Part shown: piece after piece, positions 27,842 through 39,094 of the stretch
How positions within the stretch are numbered: position 1 is the first letter of the stretch
Layout of the letters: each line of letters starts with the position of its first letter
NCBI GenBank assembly: GCA_037355855.1
Contig: CM074760.1
Coordinates: 4,890,501-4,954,500, forward strand
From: Pseudo-nitzschia pungens
Taxonomy: Eukaryota; Bacillariophyta; Bacillariophyceae; Bacillariales; Bacillariaceae
Direction of reading: 5' to 3'
Length of the DNA: 64,000 bases
The notes under the pieces: model-generated
The model's input: only the letters and a program-made list of their open reading frames with translations
Told to the model about the DNA's origin: nothing
Database searches by the model: none
Position numbers and translations under genes: made by a program

Positions 27842-30800
27842 TTCTCCAAAGGCCCCAGGCCTAACAAGAAGCCCCGGGCTTCACCAAAACCAGCAATCAC
27901 CTTGCCTCCGGCTCCCCAGGAACTGGATGCCAGCACAGCCCTGCTGTCTGGGATGACGCATGGAGGAGATCTCCCAGATAAAGAGGGGAAGGAACCTACA
28001 GGATGGAGTATTCCTGTTGAGCGCTCAGCAAAGCCTGCAATCGCAGCAAGAACAACAACAAAAACAGTTCGATTCTCGGCTACCGAGAAACAATCGAACA
28101 TGGATCCGAATCGAAACCAACCGAATCGATCCAAGGGTACAGACGCGAAAGATAGTACAGCAGCAATAAATAGACCAATCTTGTCCCTAGCAAGAAATTG
28201 GTCCACAGGTACAGCAAAAAATCTCTATTGCAATACCAAAAACTCCAAAGACTACACCAAAGGAGGTGCGCTGGAGCAAAATTATTTAAAGCTGCTGTCG
28301 ACTGCTGGAAATACAGCAGAACAGGCATCGAATAAGAGCAACGTGGCTCCTATTCTTTTAACTACAGTACAGTACATACAAGGCATACCAACGAAATCAA
28401 GACCACTACTCGCACTACTTGATAGTGGATCATCCGGAACTCTAATCAACAAACGAGCCCTACCATTTGGCACCATGCCAATAAGAAGCAAGCATCGAGT
28501 CCTAACTACGACAGCAAATGGAAGCTTCGACACTACAGAATACATCATCATGAAGAACCTCAAGCTACAAGAGTTTGGCAACTACACCATAGACCAGCAA
28601 GAGGCAAGGCTCTTCCATTCCCCCAACTGCAAATATGATTTGATACTAGGGAGAGACTTCCTCCACCTAGCACAGATCAATCTCCTATTCAAAGAAGGAG
28701 CAGTTCAGTGGATGGATAGAACCATTCCAATGAAGGATACATCCTTATACCATGAAACCGACTACACCATGCTCATGGAAGAACTCGAAGATGCCGAACT
28801 CTTTGCTGATGATCTCTCCTTTGCCAATCCATACAAGTCCAAGGTCATCCTCGATAGAGCCTACCAAGAAACAGATCCATCCACAGTGGCACAGCAGCAG
28901 TCCCACATATCCAAGCAAGAGCAGCAGCAGTTCCAAGCAATACTAAACAAGTACCCTAACGTCTTCAATGGGGAACTCGGCAAGTACCCACACAAGCAAA
29001 TCTCTCTAAGACTCAAGCCCGGATCCAAGCCCATACACAAGAAGCCTTATCCAGTTGCATACAAAAGAGAAGACCTATTCAAAAGGGAGCTCCAGAATCT
29101 TTGTAATGATGGAGTACTCAAAAGATGCACCGGACCAGCTGAATGGGCATTCCCAACCTTCATAGTACCAAAGAAAGACAACAGAGTCAGATGGGTATCA
29201 GACTTCAGAGAACTAAATGAACTGCTTGAAAGACGTCCTTATCCAATTCCCCGGATACAGGATATCATGAACAAGAGGGGCAAGTACACTCACTTTACCA
29301 AGATTGACTTGTCCATGCAATACTACTGCTTTGAACTCGACGATGCAAGCAAGAAGCTCTGTACCATAGTGACGCCATATGGTTGTTATGAATACCAACG
29401 TCTACCAATGGGTGTCAAAGTCTCTCCAGATGTTGCCCAGCAACTAATGGAAGATATCCTACAAGATACTGATTGCACTGTCTATATCGATGATATTGGC
29501 ATCTGGACCAATGGATCCTTTGACCTCCACATGAAGACCATTGACAAGATCCTAGATCGACTCAACCAAAATGGACTCAAATGCAACCCACTCAAGTGTG
29601 ATTGGGCTGTCCAAGAAACTGACTTCCTTGGCTATTGGATGACTCCCACAGCAGTTAAGCCATGGAGGAAGAAGATAGAAGCTATCCTCCATATGGACCG
29701 ACCACGAACTGTGACTCAAGTCAAGTCCTTCCTCGGCGCAGTAGGATACTACAGAGATATGTGGCCTCGCAGATCTCATGTCCTAGCTCCTCTATTTGAC
29801 ATAACAGGGACCCCCAAGAAAACTCCTCAAGCAGCTGCCATCAAAGGCAAGGAAAGGAAAGCTCCTTCAGCTTTCACTTGGGGTCCTGCTCAAGACAAAG
29901 CCTTTCAAGAAATGAAAGCTATGGTGGCAGCGGATGCGCTGAACACCTATCCAGACCTTAACAAGCCCTTTGAACTGTACACTGATGCCTCAGACCTACA
30001 GCTGGGTGCTGCTATACTCCAAGATGGCAAGCCCATAGCCTACTGGTCCAAGAAACTATCTGATGCCCAAAAGAACTATACTACTGTGGAGAAAGAACTC
30101 CTAGCAATTGTACTCTGCTGCAAAGAGTACCGAAAAATGCTACTTGGTGGTGTTATCAATGTATACACTGACCATAAGAATCTCACCTTCTGCACGCTTT
30201 CAGTCCAACGAGTCCTCCGGTGGCGACTATTCCTTGAAGAATTCGGTGTCAACCTCACCTATGTACCAGGCAAGAAGAATGTTCTTGCTGATGCCTTCTC
30301 CAGGCTCCCCCGGATGGATCCACCTACTGAAGGGAAGGAAGCCCTCTCCAAGGGCAATCTTATTGATTTTCTGAAACTTGAAGTCCCCAAGCAAGATGAA
30401 GAACTGTTCCTATCGGAGTTCCCGAATCTATTTCAGCACTTATGCAATGACGCAGATCAGGAGTTATACTCCTGTTTGCTGAACAATGAATGTCTGATCA
30501 ACCTACCTAACAATCAAGATGTGGAATGCCCAGTGAACTACTCAAATATATACCTTCATCAACAAAAGGATCCAACCATCAAGTTCAAGATTCAATCCAA
30601 AGCCTTCTTCTATCAAGAATTAGAAGGCAACAAGATACTTTGTTACGCGAACCAATCCAATCCCGAATGCTGGCGAATCTACGTACCAGCATCTCTTATT
30701 AATGATACCATCAAATGGTACCATCTCCTGTTGGGTCATTGTGGATCCACCAGATTACAACAGACTATATCAGCCCGATTCTATGCTGATAACCTAACCA

Positions 30801-31735
30801 ATTTATGCAAGTCCTATGTATGCCCAGATCATTGCATCAAATACAAGAACCAGAACTCCCAATATGGCAAATTGCCACCAAAAGAAGCTCCACTATCCCC
30901 ATTCCATGAAGTACACGTCGATCTCATCGGCCCCTGGAAGATTACAGCCCAGGGCAAGAACTATAACTTCAAAGCCCTAACCTGTATTGATCCAGTTACC
31001 AATCTCCTCGAAATCATCAGAATCAGAGACAAGTCCTCTCAGCATGTATCAGATCAATTCAAGAACTGCTGGCTTTCAAGATATCCAAGACCTATCAGGT
31101 GTGTCCATGATAATGGTGGTGAGTTTCTAGGAGCTGAATTCCAGACAACCCTCAAGCAGTATGGAATTCATTCAGTCCCTACAACAGTGAAGAACCCCCA
31201 GTCGAACGCCAGATGCGAGCGTGTCCATCACACAGTTGCTGATATCCTTCGTGTCCTGGTACATGTTAATCCTCCACAAGCAAATACCAGAGCCAGTCAG
31301 CTCATGGACAATGCCCTTGCTACTTGTATGCATGCCTCCAGATGCGCTGTTAATGCTGCCTTACAGGCATCCCCGGGATCCCTTGTATTCAACCGGGATA
31401 TGCTGATAGACCTACCACTGACTGCGAACCTGTTGGCTCTGCAGCAGCTAAGACAGCAGGGCATTAACAAGGCTCTACTCAGGGATAATGCCAAGCACAA
31501 GGAACATACCTTTCAACCCAACGAGAAGGTATGGATACAAGAGCCCGATCCAGACAAGCTACAGCCTCGCAAGACAGGACCATTCACTATTGCCCAAGTA
31601 CACGATAACGGCACCGTTAAGATCCAGAAGACTCCATCGATCGTTGAAACAGTCAACGTCCGAAAGCTAACCCCTTATAAGGAACCAACGGACAGTTCCA
31701 ACTCCGACGACTCAGCAATCCATTGGTCAGCTTAA
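27842..31735 (+). CDS. Pol polyprotein of gypsy B-1 (protease, RT, RNase H, integrase)
   Basis: Open from the codon after the Gag UGA; the first ATG is at 27902 (1,277 residues from there). Domains in order from that Met: a Pro/Ser/Thr-rich linker; protease with LLALLDSGSSGTL near 170; RT near 375-570 with VYIDDIGIW; RNase H near 690-800 with [10 protein letters not shown] and VEKELLAI; integrase with an HHCC region (HLLLGHCG...CPDHC), then HVDLIGPW, VHDNGGEF and NPQSNARCERVHH as the D, D, E residues; and a TGPFTIAQV end. No chromodomain is seen. Every catalytic residue is present, so the protein is probably active. Expression probably needs UGA readthrough or re-initiation. Confidence 0.92.
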   Translation, partial: FSKGPRPNKKPRASPKPAITLPPAPQELDASTALLSGMTHGGDLPDKEGKEPTGWSIPVERSAKPAIAARTTTKTVRFSATEKQSNMDPNRNQPNRSKGTDAKDSTAAINRPILSLARNWSTGTAKNLYCNTKNSKDYTKGGALEQNYLKLLSTAGNTAEQASNKSNVAPILLTTVQYIQGIPTKSRPLLALLDSGSSGTLINKRALPFGTMPIRSKHRVLTTTANGSFDTTEYIIMKNLKLQEFGNYTIDQQEARLFHSPNCKYDLILGRDFLHLAQINLLFKEGAVQWMDRTIPMKDTSLYHETDYTMLMEELEDAELFADDLSFANPYKSKVILDRAYQETDPSTVAQQQSHISKQEQQQFQAILNKYPNVFNGELGKYPHKQISLRLKPGSKPIHKKPYPVAYKREDLFKRELQNLCNDGVLKRCTGPAEWAFPTFIVPKKDNRVRWVSDFRELNELLERRPYPIPRIQDIMNKRGKYTHFTKIDLSMQYYCFELDDASKKLCTIVTPYGCYEYQRLPMGVKVSPDVAQQLMEDILQDTDCTVYIDDIGIWTNGSFDLHMKTIDKILDRLNQNGLKCNPLKCDWAVQETDFLGYWMTPTAVKPWRKKIEAILHMDRPRTVTQVKSFLGAVGYYRDMWPRRSHVLAPLFDITGTPKKTPQAAAIKGKERKAPSAFTWGPAQDKAFQEMKAMVAADALNTYPDLNKPFELYTDASDLQLGAAILQDGKPIAYWSKKLSDAQKNYTTVEKELLAIVLCCKEYRKMLLGGVINVYTDHKNLTFCTLSVQRVLRWRLFLEEFGVNLTYVPGKKNVLADAFSRLPRMDPPTEGKEALSKGNLIDFLKLEVPKQDEELFLSEFPNLFQHLCNDADQELYSCLLNNECLINLPNNQDVECPVNYSNIYLHQQKDPTIKFKIQSKAFFYQELEGNKILCYANQSNPECWRIYVPASLINDTIKWYHLLLGHCGSTRLQQTISARFYADNLTNLCKSYVCPDHCIKYKNQNSQYGKLPPKEAPLSPFHEVHVDLIGPWKITAQGKNYNFKALTCIDPVTNLLEIIRIRDKSSQHVSDQFKNCWLSRYPRPIRCVHDNGGEFLGAEFQTTLKQYGIHSVPTTVKNPQSNARCERVHHTVADILRVLVHVNPPQANTRASQLMDNALATCMHASRCAVNAALQASPGSLVFNRDMLIDLPLTANLLALQQLRQQGINKALLRDNAKHKEHTFQPNEKVWIQEPDPDKLQPRKTGPFTIAQVHDNGTVKIQKTPSIVETVNVRKLTPYKEPTDSSNSDDSAIHWSA

Positions 31736-31765
31736 CTATGGAATTCGGTTAATCATGGGGCACTA

Positions 31766-32091
31766 TGTGACGGGCTAGCGTAGCTAGCTCAAGCCACGAC
31801 TGAATAATTAACCGAATCCCATATGGGAATCGAATATTATATCCTCAGTCATGAATACATTTTGATATGTGTTCTAACTATTATGGTCGAGTCCCAGATT
31901 AGGATATATGCCTAATCGTAGGAACCGACAATGAACCAACATTTATGGCAGAGCATGCCAAAGTGTGGCTATGCTCGCGACCTCGAAATTTTATATGTCT
32001 CCATTCTCAATTCACGTAACAATATCTCGTAAAGTATCTAAACATTCACAATTTTTCATACCACTCCGAATTTCTACTCTAGACCGTAACA
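31766..32091 (+). repeat. 3' LTR of gypsy B-1
   Basis: 326 bp, identical to the 5' LTR. The preceding 30 bp (31736-31765) has no clear polypurine tract. Confidence 0.95.
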
Positions 32092-32952
32092 GACCGTACT
32101 TCTCCTTGAATCCTGGATCAACACAGCCTTCCTCCCTGGGAACACTGTTAGTAGTGAGTGGCTTGCCATCAGCGCCCTTCCTTATCTTGCCACGGCGATC
32201 AAACTTGTACATCGTACAAACTCCCTTGAAGACCAGAATATCAACTTCTGGCACAGTTGGAGCCCTTGCAATTCTAAAGGATGGATTTGCTGGTTCAGTG
32301 ACCGCCATTGCATCTGGGTGGAGGACTCACCAGTAAAAAGTATCAGGGAACAGACGCAGCATCGAGTTATTCTTCTTTGCTGTCGGGGGGCGTCCACTTT
32401 GGGGCCTGCTGCTGCTTGCTCGTCTTGCTTCCTCCACTGTATCAAATTGACGTATCTTCCTGTCTATTGCCTTCTTCAACCGGTCAATAAGATCAGTCTT
32501 CTTTCCAGAGGTTGCTTGGCATCGAAGCTTCAGCTCTTCCTTGAGCCATGCAACTGTTTGTAAATGTAAATTGATATCGATATTTTTTTTTTTCGACACC
32601 ATTTTTTTTTCACTTCTGCTGGTGTTGCTGCCTCCTCCACCACTCCTACTGCTTCGTCCGCTCCTGCTGCTGCGTCCACTGCTCTGTTTGGTGGTTCGGC
32701 GACTCCAATATTGTAGTCTTCTCCTGCTTCCTTGTATTGATCTCCCTCAGCAATTATTGCATCAAAAAAGGGGCCTTTTGCGCCGTCACTGTCATACCCA
32801 TCTTGAAATTTATGAGCTCTCTTCCCAAGCTTGCTGAGGTCCCGGAGCCTTGGGCTTTGAGCAGGATGGCTTTCGGTGGTGTCTTCGGTCTCTTGAGTAC
32901 CATCTGGGCTCGCTGTGGAGCAATCCTCCATATTTACGGCGTTTTTGGTCAT

Positions 32953-33624
32953 GATGGAACAATACCGAATTACAAAAACAGTTCGAATCTCCTCAGTTTC
33001 TGGTCAAATTGATCTGGAATTCTTGCGGATTGTAGCTCTGTAATAGGGGGGGACGTCGGTATGCTTGGATCTCTGATTAGTGGACTGGAAGTGATCTGTT
33101 TAAATTGAGTACCATGGTCAGTTGAATTCGCGTCTTTTTATGGATGGTTGAAAAAACTTGTGTTTAGTTCTGCTGCTGCTGCTTTTAGAGCAGCCAATAT
33201 TGGGAGTAGGGACCCCTGACAAAGTGTTTTCTAGACCAAAATTTTATGCTGAATAAGAATATAACATCAGATTAAATATTCAAGAGAGTTAAGACTTTCA
33301 TTTGAACCCCTAAAATATGGGTCAAAATACGGCTGTGGCCGTACAATCCTATTAAAGGATATCAATTGACATACAACATTGGAATTATGAAGATATTCAA
33401 GGTGGTGCTATGATTTATGCTAAGGCTTCTGTGTAGGAGGGTGTACTGGGGCTACAGGCAGCAGCCTCCAGTAACTGACTAACAGGTGCTGGGCTGAGTG
33501 CTAGAGCTGTGTGCTAATTGCTAGCATACAGGCTTAGCAACAGGCTTAGCAACAGGCTTAGCAACAGGCTTAGCAGCAGACCTATATCCTACTATCCTGT
33601 TTAGTATGGATGCTAGCAGAGTTT
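32953..33624. other. Intergenic with a 12-bp tandem repeat
   Basis: No gene recognised. CAGGCTTAGCAA repeats four times at 33529-33576. The sequence upstream of the piggyBac start shows no obvious inverted terminus. Confidence 0.5.
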
Positions 33625-34288
33625 ACTAGGGTCGCCGCGTATGATTTGTACCAATCGTACGTACCCCGAGTAAAGCACCTGTTATGGTGTAGCTAAATGC
33701 TACAGGGTTAGGGTTGCTAAGGCTACGAGATACTGATGGTGCTAACCTACCATAATATCATGCTAAGATACTATGCTACCGCCGGGGTCGGGTCATTGGT
33801 GTATAATATGTACCATGACTGGATGCCCGGCCCAAACAGTTACCAAACGTGCTAGCATAAGTGAGCTAGCACACGATTCGATTAATCGGAGATACCCTAC
33901 GATACTCCGATACGCTACCCGTAGAATACAGTACCAGCGCTACGGAGCGCTGTTATTATACGAGTTAGCGAGTTAGCGGATCGATATCACAATACGAGCT
34001 GAGCGAGCGCTCAGCTCCCTCCCTTTTCTTTCACTCTTTATATTTCACTCTAAATTAAATGCCTATCATGCCCTCCCCTTACGATCGATTCCGATGTACC
34101 TCTAGGGAAGTGCCTTGTATTGCTTAAGTGTATGCAATAGACCTTGAACAGTCCACTGTAGACTCACGATTTGCCAGGACTTTATGTATTATTATTGTTA
34201 GGGCTTTCCCCTATTTTTCCAGTACGCAGTACAAGATGTTTATCTACGATTAGACCCTGAAGACCGCTGACGAGCGGATATCAACGCA
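33625..34288 (+). repeat. Solo LTR, family A
   Basis: About 664 bp, colinear with 4936-5604 and clearly more similar to it than the other relics. No gag or pol lies beside it, so it is probably a recombination remnant. Ends are approximate and no target duplication was found. Confidence 0.75.
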
Positions 34289-34299
34289 GAATCATCTTC

Positions 34300-34500
34300 A
34301 GATACATCTTGACTTAAATGCTACGAGTTTTCATATTAGATACCACTAGGGCCACTCCTAAACTAGTCTTAGGATATAGATTCTACTGGCGGTACTAGTA
34401 GTATATTCATTGAGGGACAACACTAGAATCATCTTCGAATATATCTGGAATGAGATTCTAGTGGTGGTCACATTAAATACCTCTGGGGCTACTACTAAAT
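34300..34500. repeat. Dispersed repeat family D
   Basis: Two diverged units with GGATATAGATTCTACTGGCGGTACTA and ATATCTGGAATGAGATTCTAGTGGTGG. Confidence 0.6.
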
Positions 34501-36033
34501 TCTTCATGCCTCATTATGAGCAACTTTGTGTGTACCATGCCTACTTTTACCCATACTCAGAGTGAAAGAAATAGAAAAGAAGAAAAAATACTTTTGTAAC
34601 ACAGTATGTGTAATAAATGTCCTAATTTTTTACAAAGACTGTACCAAGTAACCACCAAAATTGCCAGGACTGGATACAAGTACGAGTACTTGTACATTAT
34701 GGAATGAAAACATTATTGTGGAATTCTGAGATGCTTCATATTTCACTGTTGATACACTGGAAGTAGACCATCCAAAGCAACCAAGGATGACGAAGAGCAT
34801 ACCAATTTGCAAAAATCAAATTGTTGTTGATGTTGTCAACAGAGTCTTACACAAACAGTATTGAACGATGAGGAAAGAAGAAGCATCCTGCAAAGAATTA
34901 TATCCTAAGTAGTGCTGTTGGGATTGCAGGTAAGAAAACTTTACTAAGTGTTTTTGATAGTACTATCCCAAGACAAATACAATCCAGTTTGTTGATTGCA
35001 GGATGGAGAGATCCACTCCAGCATTGAATCCATTCCTTGGCAACAAACCTAGTAGCAACAGCTCCAGCAACATCAACTTTCCCTGGCATCAAATCACCTC
35101 CATCTACTTATCAATCACCAAAAGCACAATCAAGTCCTCCTCAACACCCGCTTCAGCATCACTCCACTCTAGTACTGGATTATGTCCATCAAATTCTAAA
35201 GCAAATCTACTGTTGACTGAAATCAAGAGCAGCAATCTAGAAGCAAGCCAAATATTAATCCAAGAGTAGAAAAGCAGCCGGAAAAGCAGCATTGACGAAT
35301 CCACTCCTCAGCAAGGAAATGGCACAAGAATACACTCCAAAACAAAACAGCAGCAAATCCAGCGTCAACCAAATCCAACTGTGGGGACGAATCCATTTTT
35401 CAAACATTGAATCTCCTTCAACGTCGAAGGTATAACGAGATGCAACATCTGTGAACAAGTTCTTCCCGTAAAATTTTCGCTTGCCTGATACAACAATGCG
35501 TTGTTGTTGACGATGGGCGTTCGACGATCTGAAATGTTCGGTCGAGACAAACCGATTTCAGTCTCTACAAACAGTTAGTGGCAATGTTTGATTAAGGGTA
35601 ACATAGCATATATCTGCATACAGTCCAAATGTCAACAGATTGCAACTCACGGACATTCTGTTTATCGGACGCTCTAATTATTACCTTCATGTCTGAATTG
35701 ATTACATAATCAAATCAAAGAAGTAATTACTCAAACGAATAACATGCCACAATGTAGATCAGAGCTGAGGAGGGAAGTTCGTAACCAGTATCAGGATGGT
35801 TCCTTTTTGTAACCCAAGGTTGGGATCACGCGAAGAGTAGTTTTCAAAAAGAGTGCCTATCGTAGGGGCCATGATAAAAATACCAGGAACTCTCTATCTC
35901 AAAATATATAATAATCACAGACAAATAGTGGCTACCCAGTCCAATCCATAGTGCACCGTTTCGTACCAAAACAAGTCAAACATCCTATTTCTGTTGCTTT
36001 GGTGTTTGTGAGAGAGTCCGCTTCTCGGAAAGA
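34501..36033. other. Intergenic, no gene supported
   Basis: A Ser/Pro/Gln-rich open stretch at 34930-35270 follows a GTAAGA...TTGATTGCAG intron-like segment, but the frames on each side do not join into a credible protein. The last 250 bp would be 3' flank of Rab5. Confidence 0.4.
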
Positions 36034-36960
36034 TTAGCAGCAGCTGCGATTGTCGTGCTGGGGTGCCGCAAGAGGGAAGGCCTCTCGTTCAGGTTGCGGT
36101 GGATTCTTTGGTAGCTTCTTCGCAATTTCTACAAAAAGTGCCTTCACGTTGTTGGCGTTTTTAGCCGATGTTTCCAAATGTAGGATGCCATTTTCTTCGG
36201 CATATGAATTGGCCTCCTCAAACTCTACCTTGCGTCGAGACTCAAGATCTGCTTTGTTTCCGGCCAATGCAATTACAACATTTGGATCTCCCCGACGTTG
36301 TAGCTCCTTCACCCAAGATTTTGCGCCAGTGAAGGAGTCGGGGTTCGTGATATCGTACACAACAATGGCAGCTGCAGCACCTCGGTAATACATTGGAGCC
36401 AATGAGCGGTAACGTTCTTGCCCTGCGGTATCCCATATTTCAAACTTTACGGTCGAATCATCCAACGCCACAGTTTGTGTGAGAAAAGCCGCTATTTATT
36501 TCGCAAGACGAATGAATCACAAGGAATGAAAAGATACGACGCATACTCGTAAGTGAGAAAAGACATGGAATCCGGAGTGGTCACAACCAATCTTTGCGGA
36601 AATAACTCGCGCGATCAAAGCAATACTTTCGGCGGTGGAAACTACCAGGATTTGGTTGAGTGTTTTCGTGAAATGATTGTTTTCGCAATTCTTGGCTGGG
36701 AGAGAAGAAACGGCCTCTGTCATTGCAAAAAAACCGTAATTCGGAGTTCTGATGCACTGTTAACTTCTTGGTATCTCTGATTCATCCCGGAAGCAAGTAT
36801 GGATCCAACAGAATTGAATTAACCTGTACTAACCTCCAATTGTTGGTTCTTGGAATTCGAAAAATTCGTCGCGAACAAATCGAACAACAAGGCAGGACTT
36901 TCCCACAGCTGTGTCTCCGAGAAGAACGAGTTTGAAGTGATGTACTCTGCTATTACTCAT
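36034..36960 (-). CDS. RAB5: Rab5-family small GTPase, two exons
   Basis: Exon 1 is 36834-36960 and exon 2 is 36034-36491, joined across a 342-nt GT-AG intron (36492-36833); the 585-nt sum gives 194 residues. Rab5 controls fusion of early endosomes when GTP-bound. Visible motifs: P-loop GDTAVGKS in exon 1, switch I to TIG with the splice in the next Ala codon, AFLTQTV (Rab5-typical), [20 protein letters not shown] in switch II, GNKAD, ETSAK, and a C-terminal CC for geranylgeranylation. The TQTV...[16 protein letters not shown] and [13 protein letters not shown] stretches are diagnostic for Rab5 over Rab7 or Rab11. A motif cluster lies upstream at 37100-37460. Confidence 0.93.
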
Positions 36961-37099
36961 ATTTTCTGTTCACCTATTCGTCTAAGTTTCCTGTTGTACT
37001 TGATTCGGTGATTGGCAGTGTTTGTCGAAACCTTGAAGATGATGGCGACAATTTCGATGATTGAACGTTGAGCTTTATGGCTGACAACCTTTTTTTACT

Positions 37100-37460
37100 T
37101 CCCGTAGGGGATGATACCTGGTAAGATTACGGTGAACGTCTTTCGTGTTCTAGGAAGTTGCGAGGAGTTCTGTTGCATCGTAGGAGCACGTCTTCCGCGT
37201 AAACCTAACTTGCACGGTACCGTGCAGTAATCTTAATTAGTTCGTACGGTTTCTCTTGTGTCGAGCTCTTACACTAGACTTAATCGTGCAAAGCATCGCG
37301 AGAAAAATTACTTCTATCAACTACGAAGTAATTAGTACTGTAACCTTACCGTACGAAGTAACTTACGAGTAACCTTACCAGGTACCGTACGTACTTACGA
37401 GTATTCGCACACCGTAACCTTACTTCGCAATTCGCGATAGTAATTACCGGTAGTACACGT
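37100..37460. promoter_or_regulatory. GTAAGG/TACGAAGTAA motif cluster upstream of Rab5
   Basis: At least ten motifs, such as GGTAAGATTACGG, ACTACGAAGTAATTAG, GTAACCTTACCGTACGAAG, GAGTAACCTTACC, CCGTAACCTTACTTCGC and GTAATTACCGGTAG, 140-500 bp 5' of the ATG. Confidence 0.45.
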
Positions 37461-39094
37461 ACAGTTTTGAAAACGGACCAGCAAGGGTGAATTCGTAATT
37501 CGTTGTTCTTTTGCGCTAAGGTGTCTAATGAGAGATGCGAATGCGTATCATACGACAGTATGACTTATATCTAAGTAGCATACGTACGATAACTGCAGGT
37601 TTAATTTTACAAGCAACGTCAAGTCCTTGTTCAACATAGCAACCATCAAAGGCAACAAGGTACCAAATGCTATTGCACAAACAATTCAGTAGTAAAATTG
37701 GACTCAAGGCACAGCAAAAGTGAGTTAGTATTATATGCTCCTGGTCCTTCAGGAGTGCAGAGATGCAAGTGCATGGTACAGGAACCAAAAACATCAAGAT
37801 CCCAGTCCTCCATGAGTGCAAGAAACCGACTACTTGATAATCCCAGTCTATCAGGAGTCCCCCCCAAAAAAACATGATAATCCCAGTCTATCAGGAGGGC
37901 CTGGAAACAAATAGTACACAATGATCCCAGTCTTGAATATTCAATTAGTATCATACTGGACCTTCCGGAACAAAAAAAAATATGTGCTTGATGTGTGAAG
38001 GTTTTCTAACCGGTCAAATTAGGCTTGCTCAAGTGGTTTGTTTACTTTTTGGAAATGTTCTGCCCCTGTGATGCAGTGTTGTAGTGGTCTAGGCATCAAC
38101 ACATAAACTTGATTGCTTAGACCACTGCAACGCTGCATCAGAGTGACAACACTGCATTGCAAAAGTTGTGCTTTTCATTTTGAAAGTTGCACTTTTTTTT
38201 CCTTCCACAAAGTGGATCAGAAATTTCATATCTCGGAAGTTTTGTATCTTGAAAGTTTTGTACAGACTTGCATCTAGTGAGCATCAAAGTTACATCCAAG
38301 CATCAAAGTTACATCCATACATAATGAAGTTACACCCATATTTGTAGAGCTTCTTCCATTCTCAAAAAATGTGTTTTCTTATTCCCAAAGTAGCACTTTT
38401 CCCCTTTATGGAACTAAAATCATAGCAATTTTTGTTCCAAACTTGTCCTTTTTGCCTCCAAACTCATGCTTTTTGGGACAAATGAATGTGCTTTTGCAAA
38501 TGTAAACAAGCTTTTTTAAATTTAAAAAAGCACAACTTGTTTATAGCCGACAACCTCCCGCTTTTTTAAATTCAAAAAAGAGCGGCTTAATGTGGGGGAA
38601 CAAGTCAATCTTTTGTTTTACATCATGTTAATTACTAGTAATAGGGTGCAACCTCAACCTCAAGGTTGTAAGTAATGGTGATACAGCCATTCAATATGAG
38701 TAGGTCATGGGTTTAGGACTGCCAGCGGATAGGCTTTTTCTGACTGTGCCACAAAGTAGTCTTCTTGCTGTGGAGTATGTGTCCCAAAAGTCACTTAAGG
38801 TATTTCAGAAAAGAAAGAAGTATCTATTGCTCAACATTGGTGATTTCATGACTGAAATGTTTAGTCCATTTAGTCATAACACGAGAACTTACTCCCACAA
38901 AACCACATCAGAGTCGGAAAAAATTGGGAAAATTGTTTAAAAGTAGTCCATTAGTAAGGCAAATACAAGTTTGGTTTTAAACAGACCAATTTTTTAACCA
39001 AACCAATGCTTTCAAATGGTATCTTATACAGTAACATCCATTGGTTGGTTTTTGAGTAACACCTCATTCTAAACAGGGCTATTGAAAGCCCCCG
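37461..39094. other. Intergenic with small inverted repeats
   Basis: No gene seen. Imperfect 25-bp inverted arms at 38069-38093 and 38116-38140 (TGATGCAG...GGTCTAGG), a 22-bp perfect palindrome at 38510-38531 with a T6AAATTTA6 core, a related one at 38558-38586, and a near-repeat GATAATCCCAGTCTATCAGGA at 37837-37900. Confidence 0.5.

Larger units (their letters stand above)
26348..32091 (+). mobile_element. Ty3/gypsy element B-1, complete and apparently young
   Basis: 5,744 bp with two LTRs of 326 bp that I find identical base for base, TG...CA ends, and a 5-bp duplication GACCG (26343-26347 and 32092-32096). Gag and Pol frames are intact apart from the UGA between them, which is conserved in family B. 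It lies in the opposite strand to the piggyBac relic, and removing it restores that gene's local frame. These features suggest very recent insertion. Confidence 0.95.
25537..32952 (-). pseudogene. SAP-piggyBac transposase relic, interrupted by gypsy element B-1
   Basis: The N-terminal part is 32097-32952 and the C-terminal part 25537-26347, with the gypsy element and its 5-bp duplication between. An acidic start (32530-32952) is followed, after a frameshift in an A-rich run near 32595, by a SAP-like helix-loop-helix (WLKEELKLRCQATSGKKTDL) and a piggyBac N-terminal block, with an in-frame TGA at 32325-32327. The C-terminal part has YNNGMGDVDIADQLRGVY with the third catalytic Asp, WWWSVMFWGVGVLLTNAY, and a Cys/His-rich zinc domain (CITCNVHLCIQCYGTFH). 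The region with the first two catalytic Asp residues is absent, so the gene was already internally deleted before the gypsy insertion. Confidence 0.75.

Noticed and set aside
32274..32330. GTGAGT...TTTAG as an intron in the piggyBac gene
   Set aside because: Splicing would create a TGA at the junction; reading straight through keeps the same frame with a single nonsense codon.
34930..35270. Possible spliced Ser/Pro-rich gene with GTAAGA...TTGATTGCAG intron
   Set aside because: The upstream exon has an in-frame stop and the downstream frame is low-complexity with no homology I recognise.
36553..36780. 75-codon frame on the plus strand
   Set aside because: Lies in the Rab5 intron and has no recognisable features.
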